Positions 22,085 to 33,067 of a DNA stretch of 64,000 nucleotides are shown here, one piece after another. The stretch comes from Morinoia aosen. Its lineage: Eukaryota > Arthropoda > Malacostraca > Amphipoda > Talitridae. Under the pieces are notes generated by a model. That model ran no database searches. It was not told the origin of the DNA and worked only from the letters and a program-made list of their open reading frames with translations. Position numbers and translations under genes: made by a program. Within the stretch, counting starts at the first letter, position 1, and every line of letters begins with the position of its first letter. The stretch spans positions 66,788,392 to 66,852,391 of the forward strand of contig CM059559.1 in assembly GCA_030386875.1 (NCBI GenBank), given 5' to 3'.

Positions 22085-22240
22085 AGCTAACAGAACTAAT
22101 TTAGAAATAGGGCGCACAATCAACTTAGAACCTAGTCGTGATTCGGTTCCGTCTTTATATTTGCTAACGCGTACTCTAGCAGTACGATTTCGGCCGTCCT
22201 CACTGAGGAGAAGGTTTTCAATTCTGCCTAAAGACCATTT
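22085..22240 (-). pseudogene. BEL-3 remnant of the pol C-terminal (DUF5641-like) domain
   Basis: A minus-strand frame, one base off the Gag-protease frame, reads K-W-S-L-G-R-I-E-N-L-L-L-S-E-D-G-R-N-R-T-A-R. This is the W-x-L-G-R-I...D-G-x-x-R pattern of the BEL integrase tail. Its position next to the end of the Gag-protease ORF indicates an internal deletion that removed RT, RNase H and most of integrase. It is not translated in frame with the upstream ORF, which stops at 22228. Confidence 0.65.
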
Positions 22241-24705
22241 GGTAATTTTCGTAAACTTGATTCAATGATTTGTTGCCACTTCAGATCGTCAACAGATTGA
22301 GAGCGTTCGATTGAGTCGTCAATGAAATCTTGACCATAAAACTTTTCCAGTTTTTTTTCGATTTCCTCCAATTTAGACCGAAGGCAAGTTTTTCTTTGTT
22401 CGTTTCGAGTAGTAGGCCCGTTTATGGTCCATCCAAGCCAATACAGTGCAGCGAAGAGTTGAGACCAGCCTTCATCCACAGTTTTTTGAGGTTTCAAGAG
22501 GCCTGGCATATTCATCCCGATCAGGAGAGTTACTTCCGAGTTCACGAAGTTAAACGGAACGTCCGACAGATGTTTAAAACTTTCAATATCCGTACGATAG
22601 GGTATGTCCTTGTCAGGAAAGGGCCATGAATCCGTTGATCGAGTGTACAGAACTGGAATTTCTGTTTTCTTATTCAATTCAAAGTTTTCGATTTGTAGAT
22701 GGTAAGCAACGTTTACATTTACATTTTTATTCTTATCTTGCATGGTAGCTAGTGTTACTTGCGTGGGCACTCGTTCCAGATTTAAAACTTTGGCAAGATC
22801 CTCTCGAATCCAGCAATCTGATGAATGTGGATCCAAAGCAACAATGACCAATATTTTACTTTCATTGTTTGTCGCAGAAATGTAGGCAGGAACTATTGGA
22901 CACGAAATAGGTTTTGGGCTATGTTCTCTCATTTCGGTGACGCAATTGGTTCTGACGCTTGGCTCGACTTGCGAGCTAAAGTCTTTAGAGGACGCTGCAG
23001 CAACGTCGATGACGCAGGAGTGGGGAAGTGGTTTTTCAATACCGACAGACCTTTTCGCGTTGTGCATAATCGATGAATGTTTTTGTTTACAAATGGAACA
23101 TGATATTTTTTGGAGGCAGTCCTTTGAAGTATGCCCCTTAGATAAGCAGGCGAAGCATAAGCCTTTTGATTTCACGAAATTAGATTTGGCATCAAAGGAA
23201 AGTTTCTTAAACAGGAAACAGTACGAGATATCGTGGTTAGACTTTTGACAATATTCGCAAGATTTCTCGACCGGATTCAATCCACTGCTCGATGATTGTA
23301 GTAAAGATTTGGTTTTGAATTTAGGTTCTGTTTCACTTTGCGTTTTCGCAGAAATGGTATCCGAAATTCTTCCAAACAGAGGCTGGTTTAGTATGCTTGA
23401 TTCGTCTTGAACAAAGTTGACCAGGTCATCAAAAATAACAGTTCTGTTGTCCTTTGAAATGTTGAAGGTTTTAACTCTCCAGCGTTCCCTCAGTCTGAGT
23501 GGAAGCTTCATGACGACATTCATGATTTCCTTAGGGTTGTCCAACTGATTAGAAATTGTTCTGTTTTCCAGATAGTGTTTACAGCGGAGCAGGAAGTTTG
23601 CAAGTTCCTGAAGGTTGTCCTTGTCTTCAGACTTTATTCCAGGCCACGCTGACAGAGATTCTAAATATGCATTTGCAATTTTGTATTCGTTTCCGTACTC
23701 TTTGTGAAGGAGTTCTTTTGCTTTTGAATATCCGAGTGATTCATCACAAGAAGAACAGGTTTGTACTAGTTGAAGAGCTTTTCCTCTAGTGAATTGCTCC
23801 AAATAGGTCAACTTTTCAATTTCGGATTGACATTTGGATTCGATAATTGACTCGAATTTCTTCATAAATACCTTGAATTTTGTGATGTCTGACCCGTCGA
23901 ATGCCTCTATGTCCTTTTTGGGAAGAGATAATTGCTCTTGTTGTTTGACGAGGGCTTGAGAAATTTCGTTTTGTCTAGACAGAACATCGGCGATTTGGTC
24001 GGTACTCCGGAGTAGAACTTGAGGAGCAGATTTTTTATCTACGTCCAGTTCTCGACGAGAGTCCTGGATTTCGTCACCGCAACACGTGTCGTCCAATTTT
24101 TCGATTTTGTTTAATTCAGCTTCCAGCAGTTTAGTTTCGAGCTGAGTTTTTTCTAGGTCAGCCTTTTTAATTTCAAATTTTAATCGCAATTGTCGTTGTT
24201 CTAGTTCTTCCAGTTTTCTAAGGTGTAATACTTCGGCTGCCAGTTTTGCCTTCCTTTCGGCGAGCTTAACGCGAGCAAACGACGTGGAGGAAACACCAGA
24301 GCAGGAAGAAGGATTAGATCTTGTTTTCATCGTATTCGCAGGATGACCGCTATAAGATGGAATGTCTCGATGTTGACTGAATAGATTTTCCATTTCTTGG
24401 CGGAAGTTATTAATTTTGTTCTTATGCGGTTCCAGCCACAGTAAGTCGTTCTCGTCGGTGCATGCTTCAAACAATCGGTCGACCCTTAACAGGTATTCAG
24501 TAAATTCTGTTTTAATTTTCGGCAGGTCCCTGCTCTTTCCACGTAGTGAGCGTTCAATTTCATGCATCTTCCTGCTAACGGATGCTAGTTTAGCAGCAGG
24601 TGGCTGGCTCGATGGAACTGTGTCTTCATCTTTTTTCGACGTGGATGAAGGTTTTTTACCAGGTGGATGGCGAGAGGAACCTGCGCCTTCGTCCCGTTTA
24701 GACAT
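22228..24705 (-). CDS. BEL-3 Gag-protease polyprotein (825 aa)
   Basis: The ATG at 24705 lies 28 bases inside the 5' LTR. Residues 1-75 are basic, Ser/Pro-rich. About 150-215 form a long Lys/Glu coiled coil. About 265-450 are the DUF1759-type Gag domain (I-E-A-F-D-G-S-D-I-T-K-F-K-V-F). Three Cys/His knuckles follow: C-E-Y-C...H-D-I-S-Y-C, C-F-A-C-L-S-K-G-H-T-S-K-D-C and C-S-I-C. A protease-like region follows at about 625 with V-A-L-D-P-H-S-S-D-C-W, lacking a canonical D-S/T-G, and then L-L-I-G-M-N. The last 100 residues are the conserved spacer before RT (W-L-G-W-T-I-N-G-P). Gag packages element RNA; this copy supplies no polymerase. The frame is fully open, unlike the other BEL copies here. 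Confidence 0.85.
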   Translation of the reverse strand: MSKRDEGAGSSRHPPGKKPSSTSKKDEDTVPSSQPPAAKLASVSRKMHEIERSLRGKSRDLPKIKTEFTEYLLRVDRLFEACTDENDLLWLEPHKNKINNFRQEMENLFSQHRDIPSYSGHPANTMKTRSNPSSCSGVSSTSFARVKLAERKAKLAAEVLHLRKLEELEQRQLRLKFEIKKADLEKTQLETKLLEAELNKIEKLDDTCCGDEIQDSRRELDVDKKSAPQVLLRSTDQIADVLSRQNEISQALVKQQEQLSLPKKDIEAFDGSDITKFKVFMKKFESIIESKCQSEIEKLTYLEQFTRGKALQLVQTCSSCDESLGYSKAKELLHKEYGNEYKIANAYLESLSAWPGIKSEDKDNLQELANFLLRCKHYLENRTISNQLDNPKEIMNVVMKLPLRLRERWRVKTFNISKDNRTVIFDDLVNFVQDESSILNQPLFGRISDTISAKTQSETEPKFKTKSLLQSSSSGLNPVEKSCEYCQKSNHDISYCFLFKKLSFDAKSNFVKSKGLCFACLSKGHTSKDCLQKISCSICKQKHSSIMHNAKRSVGIEKPLPHSCVIDVAAASSKDFSSQVEPSVRTNCVTEMREHSPKPISCPIVPAYISATNNESKILVIVALDPHSSDCWIREDLAKVLNLERVPTQVTLATMQDKNKNVNVNVAYHLQIENFELNKKTEIPVLYTRSTDSWPFPDKDIPYRTDIESFKHLSDVPFNFVNSEVTLLIGMNMPGLLKPQKTVDEGWSQLFAALYWLGWTINGPTTRNEQRKTCLRSKLEEIEKKLEKFYGQDFIDDSIERSQSVDDLKWQQIIESSLRKLPNGL

Positions 24706-24732
24706 TTTTCAGCAAGGCAGTTGATTCGAAAC

Positions 24733-24953
24733 TGTAGAAAACTATTTTTTGTTTTCTGCTTTTTTGGGAATTTAAGATGATTCGAGACGATGGTTACCGT
24801 TTATTAACACGTTTCGAATGATCGGAAGACCTAGGCTGTTAACTTGTCGACATTCTATTCTCGTATGCCTGGGCTAAGAATTTCAGGCGCGATTACAGCG
24901 TTAATCGTACAGTACGGTACTAAGAAAAATGTTACTGAGGCGAGTCTTCTACA
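24733..24953 (-). repeat. BEL-3 5' LTR
   Basis: Identical to 21776-21996. The promoter for the minus-strand ORF would lie here. On the minus strand the bases after the LTR are GTTTCGAATCAACTGCC, which do not start with the usual TGG of a tRNA primer site. Confidence 0.9.
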
Positions 24954-24958
24954 ATTAT

Positions 24959-26027
24959 TAATCTAAAAGTGTCCTTGAACTAGCTATATCGTCGATTGCC
25001 ACAGTGTATCTTCGTGTTTGACAGCGGTGAACAGCCGGTTCCTAGAGCATTCAAGGGTGTTTCTGGCAGCCGGCAAACCACCCACATTGAGCCAGACTAG
25101 CCGTTGTGATGTTGTGAATCTAGTGCGTTCTATAGCCAGTGTGCTGCAGTGTAATGCTAGAAATAAGTCAAATTCTAGATTAACAGTATTTTAGCAGAAC
25201 ACTGAATGTGTGATTTTACAGATTTGCCCGTCAAATGATTTTGACTCTGAGGTTAGGCTTAATGTGTGCATTCTCATGCAAAGATTTGACAACTCAGATG
25301 GTGCACGCTAGAGTATCAGACAGGTTCAGTGAATGTGTGGTTTTCACAGGTTTGCCTGTTAAATAACTTTGACTCTGAGGTTAGGCTTAATATGTGCATT
25401 CTCATGCTAAGATTTGACAACTCAGATGGTGCACGCTAGAGTGTTTGACAGGTCCAGTGAATGTGTGGTTTTTACATATTTGCCTGTCAAATAATTTGAC
25501 TCTAAAGTTGAGCTGAATACTGAACTTCAGTTTAACCCATCACAACTCGAACATGCATAGCTCAAAATTTTATTAAGAAAAAGATATAAAAATAAAGTAA
25601 AATATTTTGTCAATCTGTTGGCTCCTCACCTATGAGCTGTGCTGGGCAAGTTGCGCCAGTCAGTAAGATGGAAACCTAGAGTTAAAGCATTCTCAAAGGT
25701 AGACTGAGAATAGGCACAGAAATTTATGAGACCACTAGCCCATGTGATTTGTGTTTTCAAGGCGACGTTGGTCAATGTGTACTTGTTGCCCTGTATTAAA
25801 TTGTCATTTAAAAATTGGCGAGTCGTGTCAAACCTTTCAGTATTAGGCTGGTCAATGAGATAGCCGTTTTTATTTTTAATAATAGGATTTCTTGACAATG
25901 ACTGATCTGCTGTAACCTAAGTAGCTTGTCCCTGCATCAGAGACCTAATCTTTAATCATTTCCCTTCCCACATGTAGAGCAAAGAAAAATAAGTAGTAAA
26001 AAAAAATAAATAAATAATTATAATAAA
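24959..26027. other. Unassigned sequence with a tandem repeat
   Basis: No gene that I can support. A 90-codon open frame on the minus strand (25626-25898) has no recognisable motif and could be chance. An A-rich stretch with TAAATAAATAATTATAATAAAA (25985-26035 region) precedes the LINE-B copy. Confidence 0.5.
25200..25535 (+). repeat. Tandem repeat, ~127-bp unit, about 2.6 copies
   Basis: The anchor GAATGTGTG recurs at 25204, 25331 and 25459. Each unit continues with TTTGCCxGTxAAAT, GACTCTGAGGTTAGGCTTAAT, GTGCATTCTCATGC and GATGGTGCACGCTAGAGT. The copies differ by scattered changes. Confidence 0.85.
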
Positions 26028-26034
26028 AAAAAAA

Positions 26035-26697
26035 ACTTCAGATCATACTCTTGCAGTTGGAAATGATAAAATAAATGCATCTAAAAAAGTTAAAAATCTA
26101 GGAATCTGGTTCGATAGAAATATGTCCTTCAAATCTCACGTTGAGACTACTTGCAACAAAATCTACGGAGCCTTAATGTTTTTTCATCGTATGAAAAGTA
26201 TGCTAGACGAAAAATCCAGATTATTAGCAATTCAATCCCTTGTGTTATCGCGCATTGACTACTGCAGCCTAGTATGGGGAGACTTACCTAAATACCTTCA
26301 AAAGGACTTACAAAAGTGCATGAATTTTGCAGCGAAGGTGGTATGCAACGGTAATTTCAAAAGAAGTGATCACGTAACCCCTCTCCTCAATAAACTCGGC
26401 TGGATTCCTATCCAAGACAGGCTCCTCATGCAGAAGGCCCAATACGTATTCTCCTCGTTATATCTTCCTCAGAGCAATGCTGAGATAGTGTGTTTCCATC
26501 CACCCACTGTAACCAATCAAAAACCGAATAGAAACAATAATGTCTTAGTCAACTATCGTTCATCTCACTTAGGGCAGAAGGCTCTGTCCATATCAGGCGC
26601 CTTACTGTGGAACAAACTTCCCCTGAGTATTAAAGTCCCTCAAAGACCGAGAGAATTTAAAGCCAAAATAACTCGTCATCTTGTGTCTCAAGAATAA
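26035..26697 (+). pseudogene. LINE-B reverse transcriptase C-terminal fragment (copy 3)
   Basis: The open frame (I-W-F-D-R-N-M-S-F-K-S-H-V-E-T-T-C-N-K-I-Y to H-L-V-S-Q-E) matches the last ~215 residues of the complete protein at 48228 with few substitutions. It starts after the catalytic YADD box, so it cannot be active. Confidence 0.9.
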
Positions 26698-27999
26698 TTC
26701 TTAGTTACAGAACACACAAAATAAGTACTGTCGAATCTCATCTGCCTGGTATCTCCATTGCTCAAAATCTCCCTCGCTTATTGTTTTATAATACAAGATA
26801 TCACACAACAGTTTTAAAGTATGCGTAGGTATTGTGATTTGATCGCCTATACGCTGCCATTTGCAAACATGTTTACTTGAATATGTGTGTACGTATATAA
26901 GTGTATGTGGGCATATGGGTGTGCATATGTCCACGTACACCTGTGTGCACTAGAGTAGATAAACCAGTCGAAGGTTGCATTTTATGTCATTCCTCTCCAT
27001 TTCTGTGCAAGCATCAAACTAGACCGTCATGGTACCTATGCGAGTGTGTGTGTTTAACAATTGCAGAAATTCTGCACCATATTTCAAAGAGAATGTGATT
27101 TTCTTTCTAATATGAAATTGTAAAGCATCCATGTAAAAAAATCCATAAATTCGTTGTGTGACTATCCATTTATACTGCAGTATTACGCTTATAGTTATAT
27201 GCTTATAATAATGTGATCCCTATGTTTGTTTATCAATTGCCGGCAATTTGCGCCATATTTCAAAGATAATGTGATTTTTTTTCTAATATGAAACCTTTAT
27301 AGGACATTAATGTTTTCTTTCTTATTCACGTCCCACAATCGTTTTCATGTTTCAGACTTAAGTAGACTGTTTTGTGCCACTATTTTTAGTACGAAATTTT
27401 ATAAAATTCATACCGTAATAAAAGATATTTTCTCCGTTTCCCTCGATTGGAATTTCTGGTTTATACTGACTGGTTTACGCTGATATTTCGCGCACATGCT
27501 CACTTGTATATATGTGTACGTGTGCACGCTGTGCGTATGACACTAAATAGAATGCGTATGTATTGCCTCGATGCATAGAAATGCATTTGAGTATCCTTAC
27601 GAGTTTGGTGTAAGTATATGCGTGCATGTGTATGTGTATATATTTGCGTGTATATGTGCACGCATGTGTGTACTAGACTGACAACTAGCATTTTACTAGA
27701 GATAATGGTCTTTTTTCTGTTCACTCTCAACTTGTAACATTACCTAACTCGTCATCTCTTTACTATTGCAAAGCATTCATGTAAAAACTATACATTTGTT
27801 GTGCGATCATCCACTTTTTGTTTAAATAAAATGCTTATTAACTAATGACCGCTAAGTTAAAAATTGTTGGATTAGAAATACAAAACTTACAACCTTCTTG
27901 GTCCTCATGCTTATGTGTACGTGTATACATGTATATGTATGTGTGTATATGTACATGTATATATATGTATGAATATATATAATTATGTATGTGTATATA

Positions 28000-29390
28000 T
28001 ATACAGAAATTCACGATCTGTCGGCCTCTGGGAGAATATGAAGCCCTATTTGAAGGACCCTGCCAGTAGAAGGCTTTCTGCGCGTCCCCTTCTAATTTTC
28101 ATTAGGTAAAAAATGTAAAATTGAATTAGAATTTAGCTCTAAAGGTAAATGAATAATAATATTGTCATCAATTTCTATTCATGAAAACAGTCCCGACAAA
28201 ACAACATCCTTAGTTAAAAATAAACATCCTCTTATATTTAAGAGGTTGTATGTAAGTCCACTCAATCGTGCTTTTGAGCTCATGATATTTTATCATTAAA
28301 AAACATAAAATTTTTGAATGAAGCGTACTCTAAACGTGAAAGAATTTTAATATTGTCATCGATTTCTACCCGTACAAGCCGTCTCGACGAAATAACATCC
28401 TTTGTTAAAAAGTTATTATAACTTTTAGGAACAACGGCCGTAGATTCGCGCATTTTTAATTTTTCTATCTGACGAATTGTACTGCTGTGGAACACTGATG
28501 TGAACAGCACTTCATATCCACCAAGAACTCGATTGGGAGTTTAGGCCACTTCATCGTACATTTGTCCATGTGATATTTTACCTTGAAAAACATAATATTT
28601 TTGAATGAAGTCGACTCTAAACATGGAAGAATTATGATATTGTCATCAATTTCTCCTTTTACAAGCCGTCTCGACGAAATAATATCCTTTGTTAAATAGT
28701 TAATGAGAATTTTTTAGGAGCAACGGCCACAAGTTCGTTCATTTATAATTTTTCTATCTTTTATCATTTAAAAACAGAATATTTTTGAATGAAGTGAACT
28801 CTAAACGTGCAAGAATAATAATAATGACATCAATTTCTACCCTTGCAAGCCGTCTCGAGGAAATAATATCCTTTGTTTAAAAGTTATGATAACTTTTAGG
28901 AGCAACGGCCACATATTCGTGCATTTGTGATTTCATCTCATCTATCGGACGATAGTAATAATTCAAAATGTACTGAAATTAGCACATACATTTTTTTGCG
29001 GGTGCGACCTAGTCAGTGCGTTGAACTCATGATTTCTAAATTTAAATTGTTTGAAACGTGTCATAACTTAATCTCGCTCATATCTTTGTTTTAGTTTTTC
29101 CTCTTTAACAGAATGAACTGATTAGGGTTCTCGCTATGTTTCATATTGGAGTATGGTAAAAATGGCATTGCGAGTTCATCTTGTTATGAAGTTCTGTTTA
29201 CTACGTTTACTCTACTAGTATACTATGCGAGTAACCGTAAAATGAGGAGCCCACTAAATCCTGTTTTTAGGAATATTTTTAGGGGTACTTGATATCGTGA
29301 GGTCGGTACTTCATTTCGTGCTGAAAACGTCCCTCAAATCGTGCAGTCCCTCATACCGGGAATTACTGAATATATTTATATACGGATATA
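28000..29390. mobile_element. Unclassified insertion in the LINE-B copy 3 3' UTR
   Basis: The 3' UTRs of copies 1 and 2 are collinear on either side of this block (TATATATAT on the left, ATATTTTTTTTTCATGCTTCCGTAAAATGACACT on the right) but lack it. It holds diverged ~190-290-bp repeats and no clear ORF. I see no terminal inverted repeat or target duplication, because both junctions are in TA repeats. Confidence 0.55.
28140..28960 (+). repeat. Diverged tandem repeats within the insertion (4 units)
   Basis: The anchor TCATCAATTTCT (variants GTCATCGATTTCT, GACATCAATTTCT) recurs near 28166, 28356, 28642 and 28828. It is followed each time by CAAGCCGTCTCGACGAAATAAxATCCTTTGTT and GGAGCAACGGCC-like text. 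Spacings of about 190, 286 and 186 bp show one unit with ~100 extra bases. Confidence 0.75.
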
Positions 29391-29737
29391 TACTTATATA
29401 TATATTTTTTTTTCATGCTTCCGTAAAATGACACTTTTGAACATTGGCCGAAACAAGCGATTCATGTATTATTTCCTGGCATCAAGAATTGCGAAGTTTT
29501 ATGTCATGTACATGTAAACTGTCAAAAGTGTTTTCACCTCACAATGAAAATGCATCGTCCATGAAATTGTGTTGTCTCTTATAATTATCATTACATGTAT
29601 TATCAAATGTAGATTAAGCAAGATTAGGAGTACATTGCCCTCAATCATTTTTTTTTCGACTAGTGACACGAGTTTTACAATACTCGTGTGTGTGTATCAT
29701 CTAAGTGTATAAATTTTAAGAGATTTTAAAAACCAAT

Positions 29738-29757
29738 GATGGTAATTTTGTACCATC
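29738..29757 (+). other. LINE-B 3'-terminal hairpin 1 (copy 3)
   Basis: GATGGTAATTTTGTACCATC: a 7-bp stem GATGGTA/TACCATC with a short A/T loop. Hairpin 2 of the same copy is at 29666-29689 (ACACGAGT...ACTCGTGT). Confidence 0.75.
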
Positions 29758-29812
29758 TATATTGGAAATATACTGTTTTTCTTTTTTTTTTCTTTCTTTC
29801 TTTTCATTCCTC

Positions 29813-30640
29813 TTGTAGGTTGAAATAGGCTATTCCGAGTTTTTCTAGCGTGAGGGACCTTCCCCCACCGTCTGTAAGTATTCTAAAGCGTTGTCAGATT
29901 GTTCTATCAAGGATGCAACCATTGCCTTTGTAGCACTTGATTGTGCAAACAGTCGGAGGAAGCTAGTACCTAAATTTAAAATTAGTGTAACGTGCTGTCT
30001 TCCTCTGAACACTGTGCACATATCTGATAGCCTAAAGATTATAACAAGTTAACGAGTCTCCAGGTAGAGAATGAAATGTGCTTCTTATCTTGAAAGTCTG
30101 AGATGTTAACGTGCTGACTCAGACGCCAAAAACGTTGTAATCAATGTGTGTGTGAGTAGGCTATCCTCCTTTGGTCCTGTGCGTGTATTACAAATGTGTT
30201 TTCTAGCAATGTGTTCTTTGGCAGGGTGTTCTTCGCAATGTGTTCCTCGAATAGAGAGACTTATTTCTTCCCTGATGAATTGTCATTGTCTCCCATGTCA
30301 ATGTCTCATGGCCACTCTCTTATCGCTCTTCTGTCATTAGAATATCATACCTAGTTCTAGCATTATTTAGTCGCTCTTCGTGTCTTACTCAGCTACCTCT
30401 CATATACCTTCGAGGTATGAAATTCCTTTCTTGTTATGCGGTACCATATACATTAATTGGTCAGTCGACTATGATCTTAAATTAGGAGTTTTCTTGTCAT
30501 GCAATTGCTGGCCCGAGTCTGAACTATACCTGTTTGTGCAGTTTACGGCGTCACGGATTCCGAAATAAAGAAAGAGTCGCAAGCCCCTTTTTTGTCCGTC
30601 CTCGCCCGTTAACCCGCGTTGCTGTAGCGAAGATCATAAT
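29813..30640. other. Unassigned sequence
   Basis: A 60-70-codon open stretch (about 29845-30050, plus strand, beginning R-E-G-P-S-P-T-V-C) has no family resemblance I trust. AATAAAGAAAGAGTCGC near 30566 could be the polyadenylation part of an LTR, but I find no partner. Nothing else is seen. Confidence 0.5.
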
Positions 30641-31023
30641 CCGCAAAGAAACGCGACAGCTATTGTCGCCATCATTTGTTAATGATTTGTAAATGAAATT
30701 ACAAATGGAGATTTCGTAGAGATCCAAAAGTTTAAGTATTTGTAAATTTTTAAATGAATCATTTGTGTGAGCATTATATTCTAGATTCTTTACCGCTCTG
30801 ATGGCTTTTTTTTTGCAGAGTAAAAATTATATTGGTGTTATTTTTATTAGTTCCGTGTCATGCTTCTATTCGGTATTGCAGGTATGGTGGAATGAGTGTT
30901 CGGTAGAGCATTTGTAAAGCTGTTTCAGGCAGGTAATTTTTAACTTTTTCAGGATTCCGATGGATTTTAATAATTTAGAGCTAATATGAGCTATGTGCTC
31001 TTTTAAAGCCAGATGTTTATCTA

Positions 31024-31897
31024 TTATGATGCCCAGAAACTTGCATGAGTTGGTTTCTTCGATTTCACCTTCGCCAATTTTAATGCATGAGGGAGAAATA
31101 TTTTCTCTTGTGAGAATGTAATATAATTTGTTTTATCGATATTAAGGCTTATTTTATTACTTTTAAGCCATAATGAAACATTATTGAGTTCATTATTTAT
31201 ACTCTCCGTAATCATAGCAGGATTTTGGTTCGGAAGGACCGCAGAAAGCGTGCTGTCATTGGCAAAAAGTATGAATTTGAAAAATGATGTAGATTTCACA
31301 ATATCATTGATAAAAATCAGAAATAGAAGAGGCCCAAGGACAGATCCTTGTGGAACTCCATGGCTAATTGTCTGTGGGTCTGATTTTGCGTCGCCAATGA
31401 CAACGTATTGCTTCCGATTTGTTAGGTATGATTTGAAGCAATCACGGCCCCCCCCCCCCTCCAATGCCATAACAGTGTTGTTTCGAGAGTGATATGTTAT
31501 GGTCCACACAATCGAATGCTTTTCAAAAGTAAAGAAATACGGAGAAAACAAGCTTTCCTTCATCTATATTAGAATGAAGGTACTGTAAATGATTTAATAC
31601 GGCTTGTGTCGTCGATTACTTAGAACGAAAATCTTATTATTTGTCGTAGAGAAAAGATTTTTGTTCAAAATAAGAATACTTTTTTATACACAATTTTTTC
31701 GAATATTTCCCAAATAATTGGCAGTACAGAGATAGGTCTATAATTATCAATGCAATTTTCATCACCATTTTAAAAATAGGGGTCACTCTGTCAAGTTTGA
31801 GAGAGTTGGAGAAGGTACCTTGAAAAAGTGATTGGTTGATAATATTAGAAATGCACAATGCTATTATACCAGCTATAGCTTTAAGAACTTCAACCAA
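31024..31897 (-). pseudogene. LINE-C reverse transcriptase, broken
   Basis: 31637-31897 holds the early RT region. 31024-31563 has H-G-V-P-Q-G-S-V-L-G-P-L-L-F-L-I-F-I-N-D and then L-F-A-N-D-S-T, where the catalytic F-A-D-D is changed to F-A-N-D, which alone would abolish activity. A run of about 13 C near 31447-31459 sits in the coding region and probably contributes a frameshift. A normal jockey/CR1-type RT domain is over 250 residues; here it is in at least two frames. Confidence 0.8.
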
Positions 31898-32317
31898 AAA
31901 CGTTTTTAATCCACTTCATTTAATTTTTCAAATTGTTTATGCACGTAATAACATCGGAGGGATTAGTTGGGTGAAAAAGAAAAAGTTGTGTTCACGGACA
32001 TGGTCCATGTATTGCAAGTGGTCTGTAGGCTTACTAAAGACACTATCGGCTATATTTTTCTCTATATTTAGAAAAAAGTTGGTAAACTCTGTTGCAATAT
32101 CTTTTTTTCTCGTGACATTTCACATTTTCGCAAACGATGGACTCAATTTTTTTGTAGCATCATTATTCGGTTTATAGCATGAATTAAGCAGGCGCCAAGT
32201 TTTTTTAATATAAGTTTTGTAATCGGTAAATTTTCGCGTAAAGTAGTTTTGCTTCGATGTTCGTATTTGATTTGTCTCATGATTCCTGAATCTGTTATAC
32301 GTTACTTTAGATATTCG

Positions 32318-33042
32318 TCATTCGTATAGTAAGGCTAGGTACGCTTGACGTTTCTTTATATTGATCACGATATCTTCAGTAGTCCAAGGCTTTTGTCTAT
32401 TTTTTGGCGTAATTGTGCGGGTTATTATTGGACAACCCTGGTTGTATGCGGTCGTTATAATTTCAGTCAAATTTAGTATTGCTTCATCAATGCTAATCGC
32501 ATTGTTGTCCAGTTCATAGATGTCCAATGACGGTATTAATTCTTCAAGAACAGTTCGCATTGTTCCCAAGTTATATTCGTTTACACAACGATATGAAAAG
32601 TCTCAGCCTGTGGGCTGGTACAGAGACTTTAGACATTTTTATTGATGAGAAACACCGGGAAATGGTCAGATGAGTCAGAAATTATTATTCCTGTAAGAAA
32701 ATCAGTCGGATCTAACATAAAAATATTATCGAGTAACATAGAGGATTCAAATGTAACATGTGTAGGTTTCGTGATGATTGGAAGGAAGGAGTTGAACTGA
32801 AAAACATTTATGAAGTCTGAGATTTGCTCACAGCTTTCATATTGTGGAAGATCGTAGTTGAAATCTCCGCAGATTATTATGTCATTGTATAGAGACTTGT
32901 TAAACTGAGATATTATCCTCTGAAGCTCGTTCAGAAAAGAGGCGTTCCAAGCATTTGGGGGCCTATATACAGTCCCAAGTATAATCCGTTTAACATTTTT
33001 CGTTAGTTCTATAAATACAGTCTCAATATGTTCGCGATTCAT
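32318..33042 (-). pseudogene. LINE-C endonuclease (APE-type), partial
   Basis: 32629-33042 reads I-L-G-T-V-Y-R-P-P-N, I-I-C-G-D-F-N-Y-D-L, L-L-D-N-I-F and I-S-D-S-S-D-H-F-P-V-F, the central and C-terminal motifs of APE-like LINE endonucleases (G-D-F-N and S-D-H). The N-terminal Asn and Glu motifs are absent. 32318-32569 continues the linker (K-P-W-T-T-E-D-I-V). The intact enzyme would nick target DNA to prime reverse transcription. Confidence 0.8.
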
Positions 33043-33067
33043 AGTTGGACTTGAAATGATTGTCGAA

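Larger units (their letters stand above)
21776..24953 (-). mobile_element. BEL-3: compact non-autonomous BEL/Pao element with identical LTRs
   Basis: Two 221-bp LTRs (21776-21996 and 24733-24953) read identical base for base by eye and are flanked by ATTAT (21771-21775, 24954-24958). On the minus strand the 3178-bp element holds one long Gag-protease ORF and then a short out-of-frame remnant of the integrase tail. RT, RNase H and the integrase core are missing, so it must use enzymes from a related full-length element. Identical LTRs and an open 825-codon frame point to a recent insertion. Confidence 0.9.
26028..29812 (+). mobile_element. LINE-B copy 3, 5'-truncated, plus strand
   Basis: It begins in the RT C-terminal region (AAAAACTTCAGATC) and is collinear, in opposite sense, with 48900 down to 46500. 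It includes the CA/TG-rich 3' UTR, the two family hairpins and a final TTTCTTTCTTTC tail. Its 3' UTR is about 1.4 kb longer than in the other copies because of an insertion at about 28000-29390. Confidence 0.85.
30650..33060 (-). mobile_element. LINE-C: decayed jockey/CR1-like non-LTR element
   Basis: On the minus strand, from right to left: an endonuclease piece (32629-33042), linker pieces (32318-32569), and RT pieces (31637-31897, 31024-31563), then thumb-region remnants to about 30840. All pieces are in correct LINE order but separated by frameshifts and stops. The endonuclease N-terminus is missing at the MITE junction (33068). It is a family distinct from LINE-B and LINE-A. Confidence 0.8.

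Noticed and set aside
25626..25898. 90-codon minus-strand frame as a possible gene
   Set aside because: No motif, no partner and unclear flanks; not enough to call.
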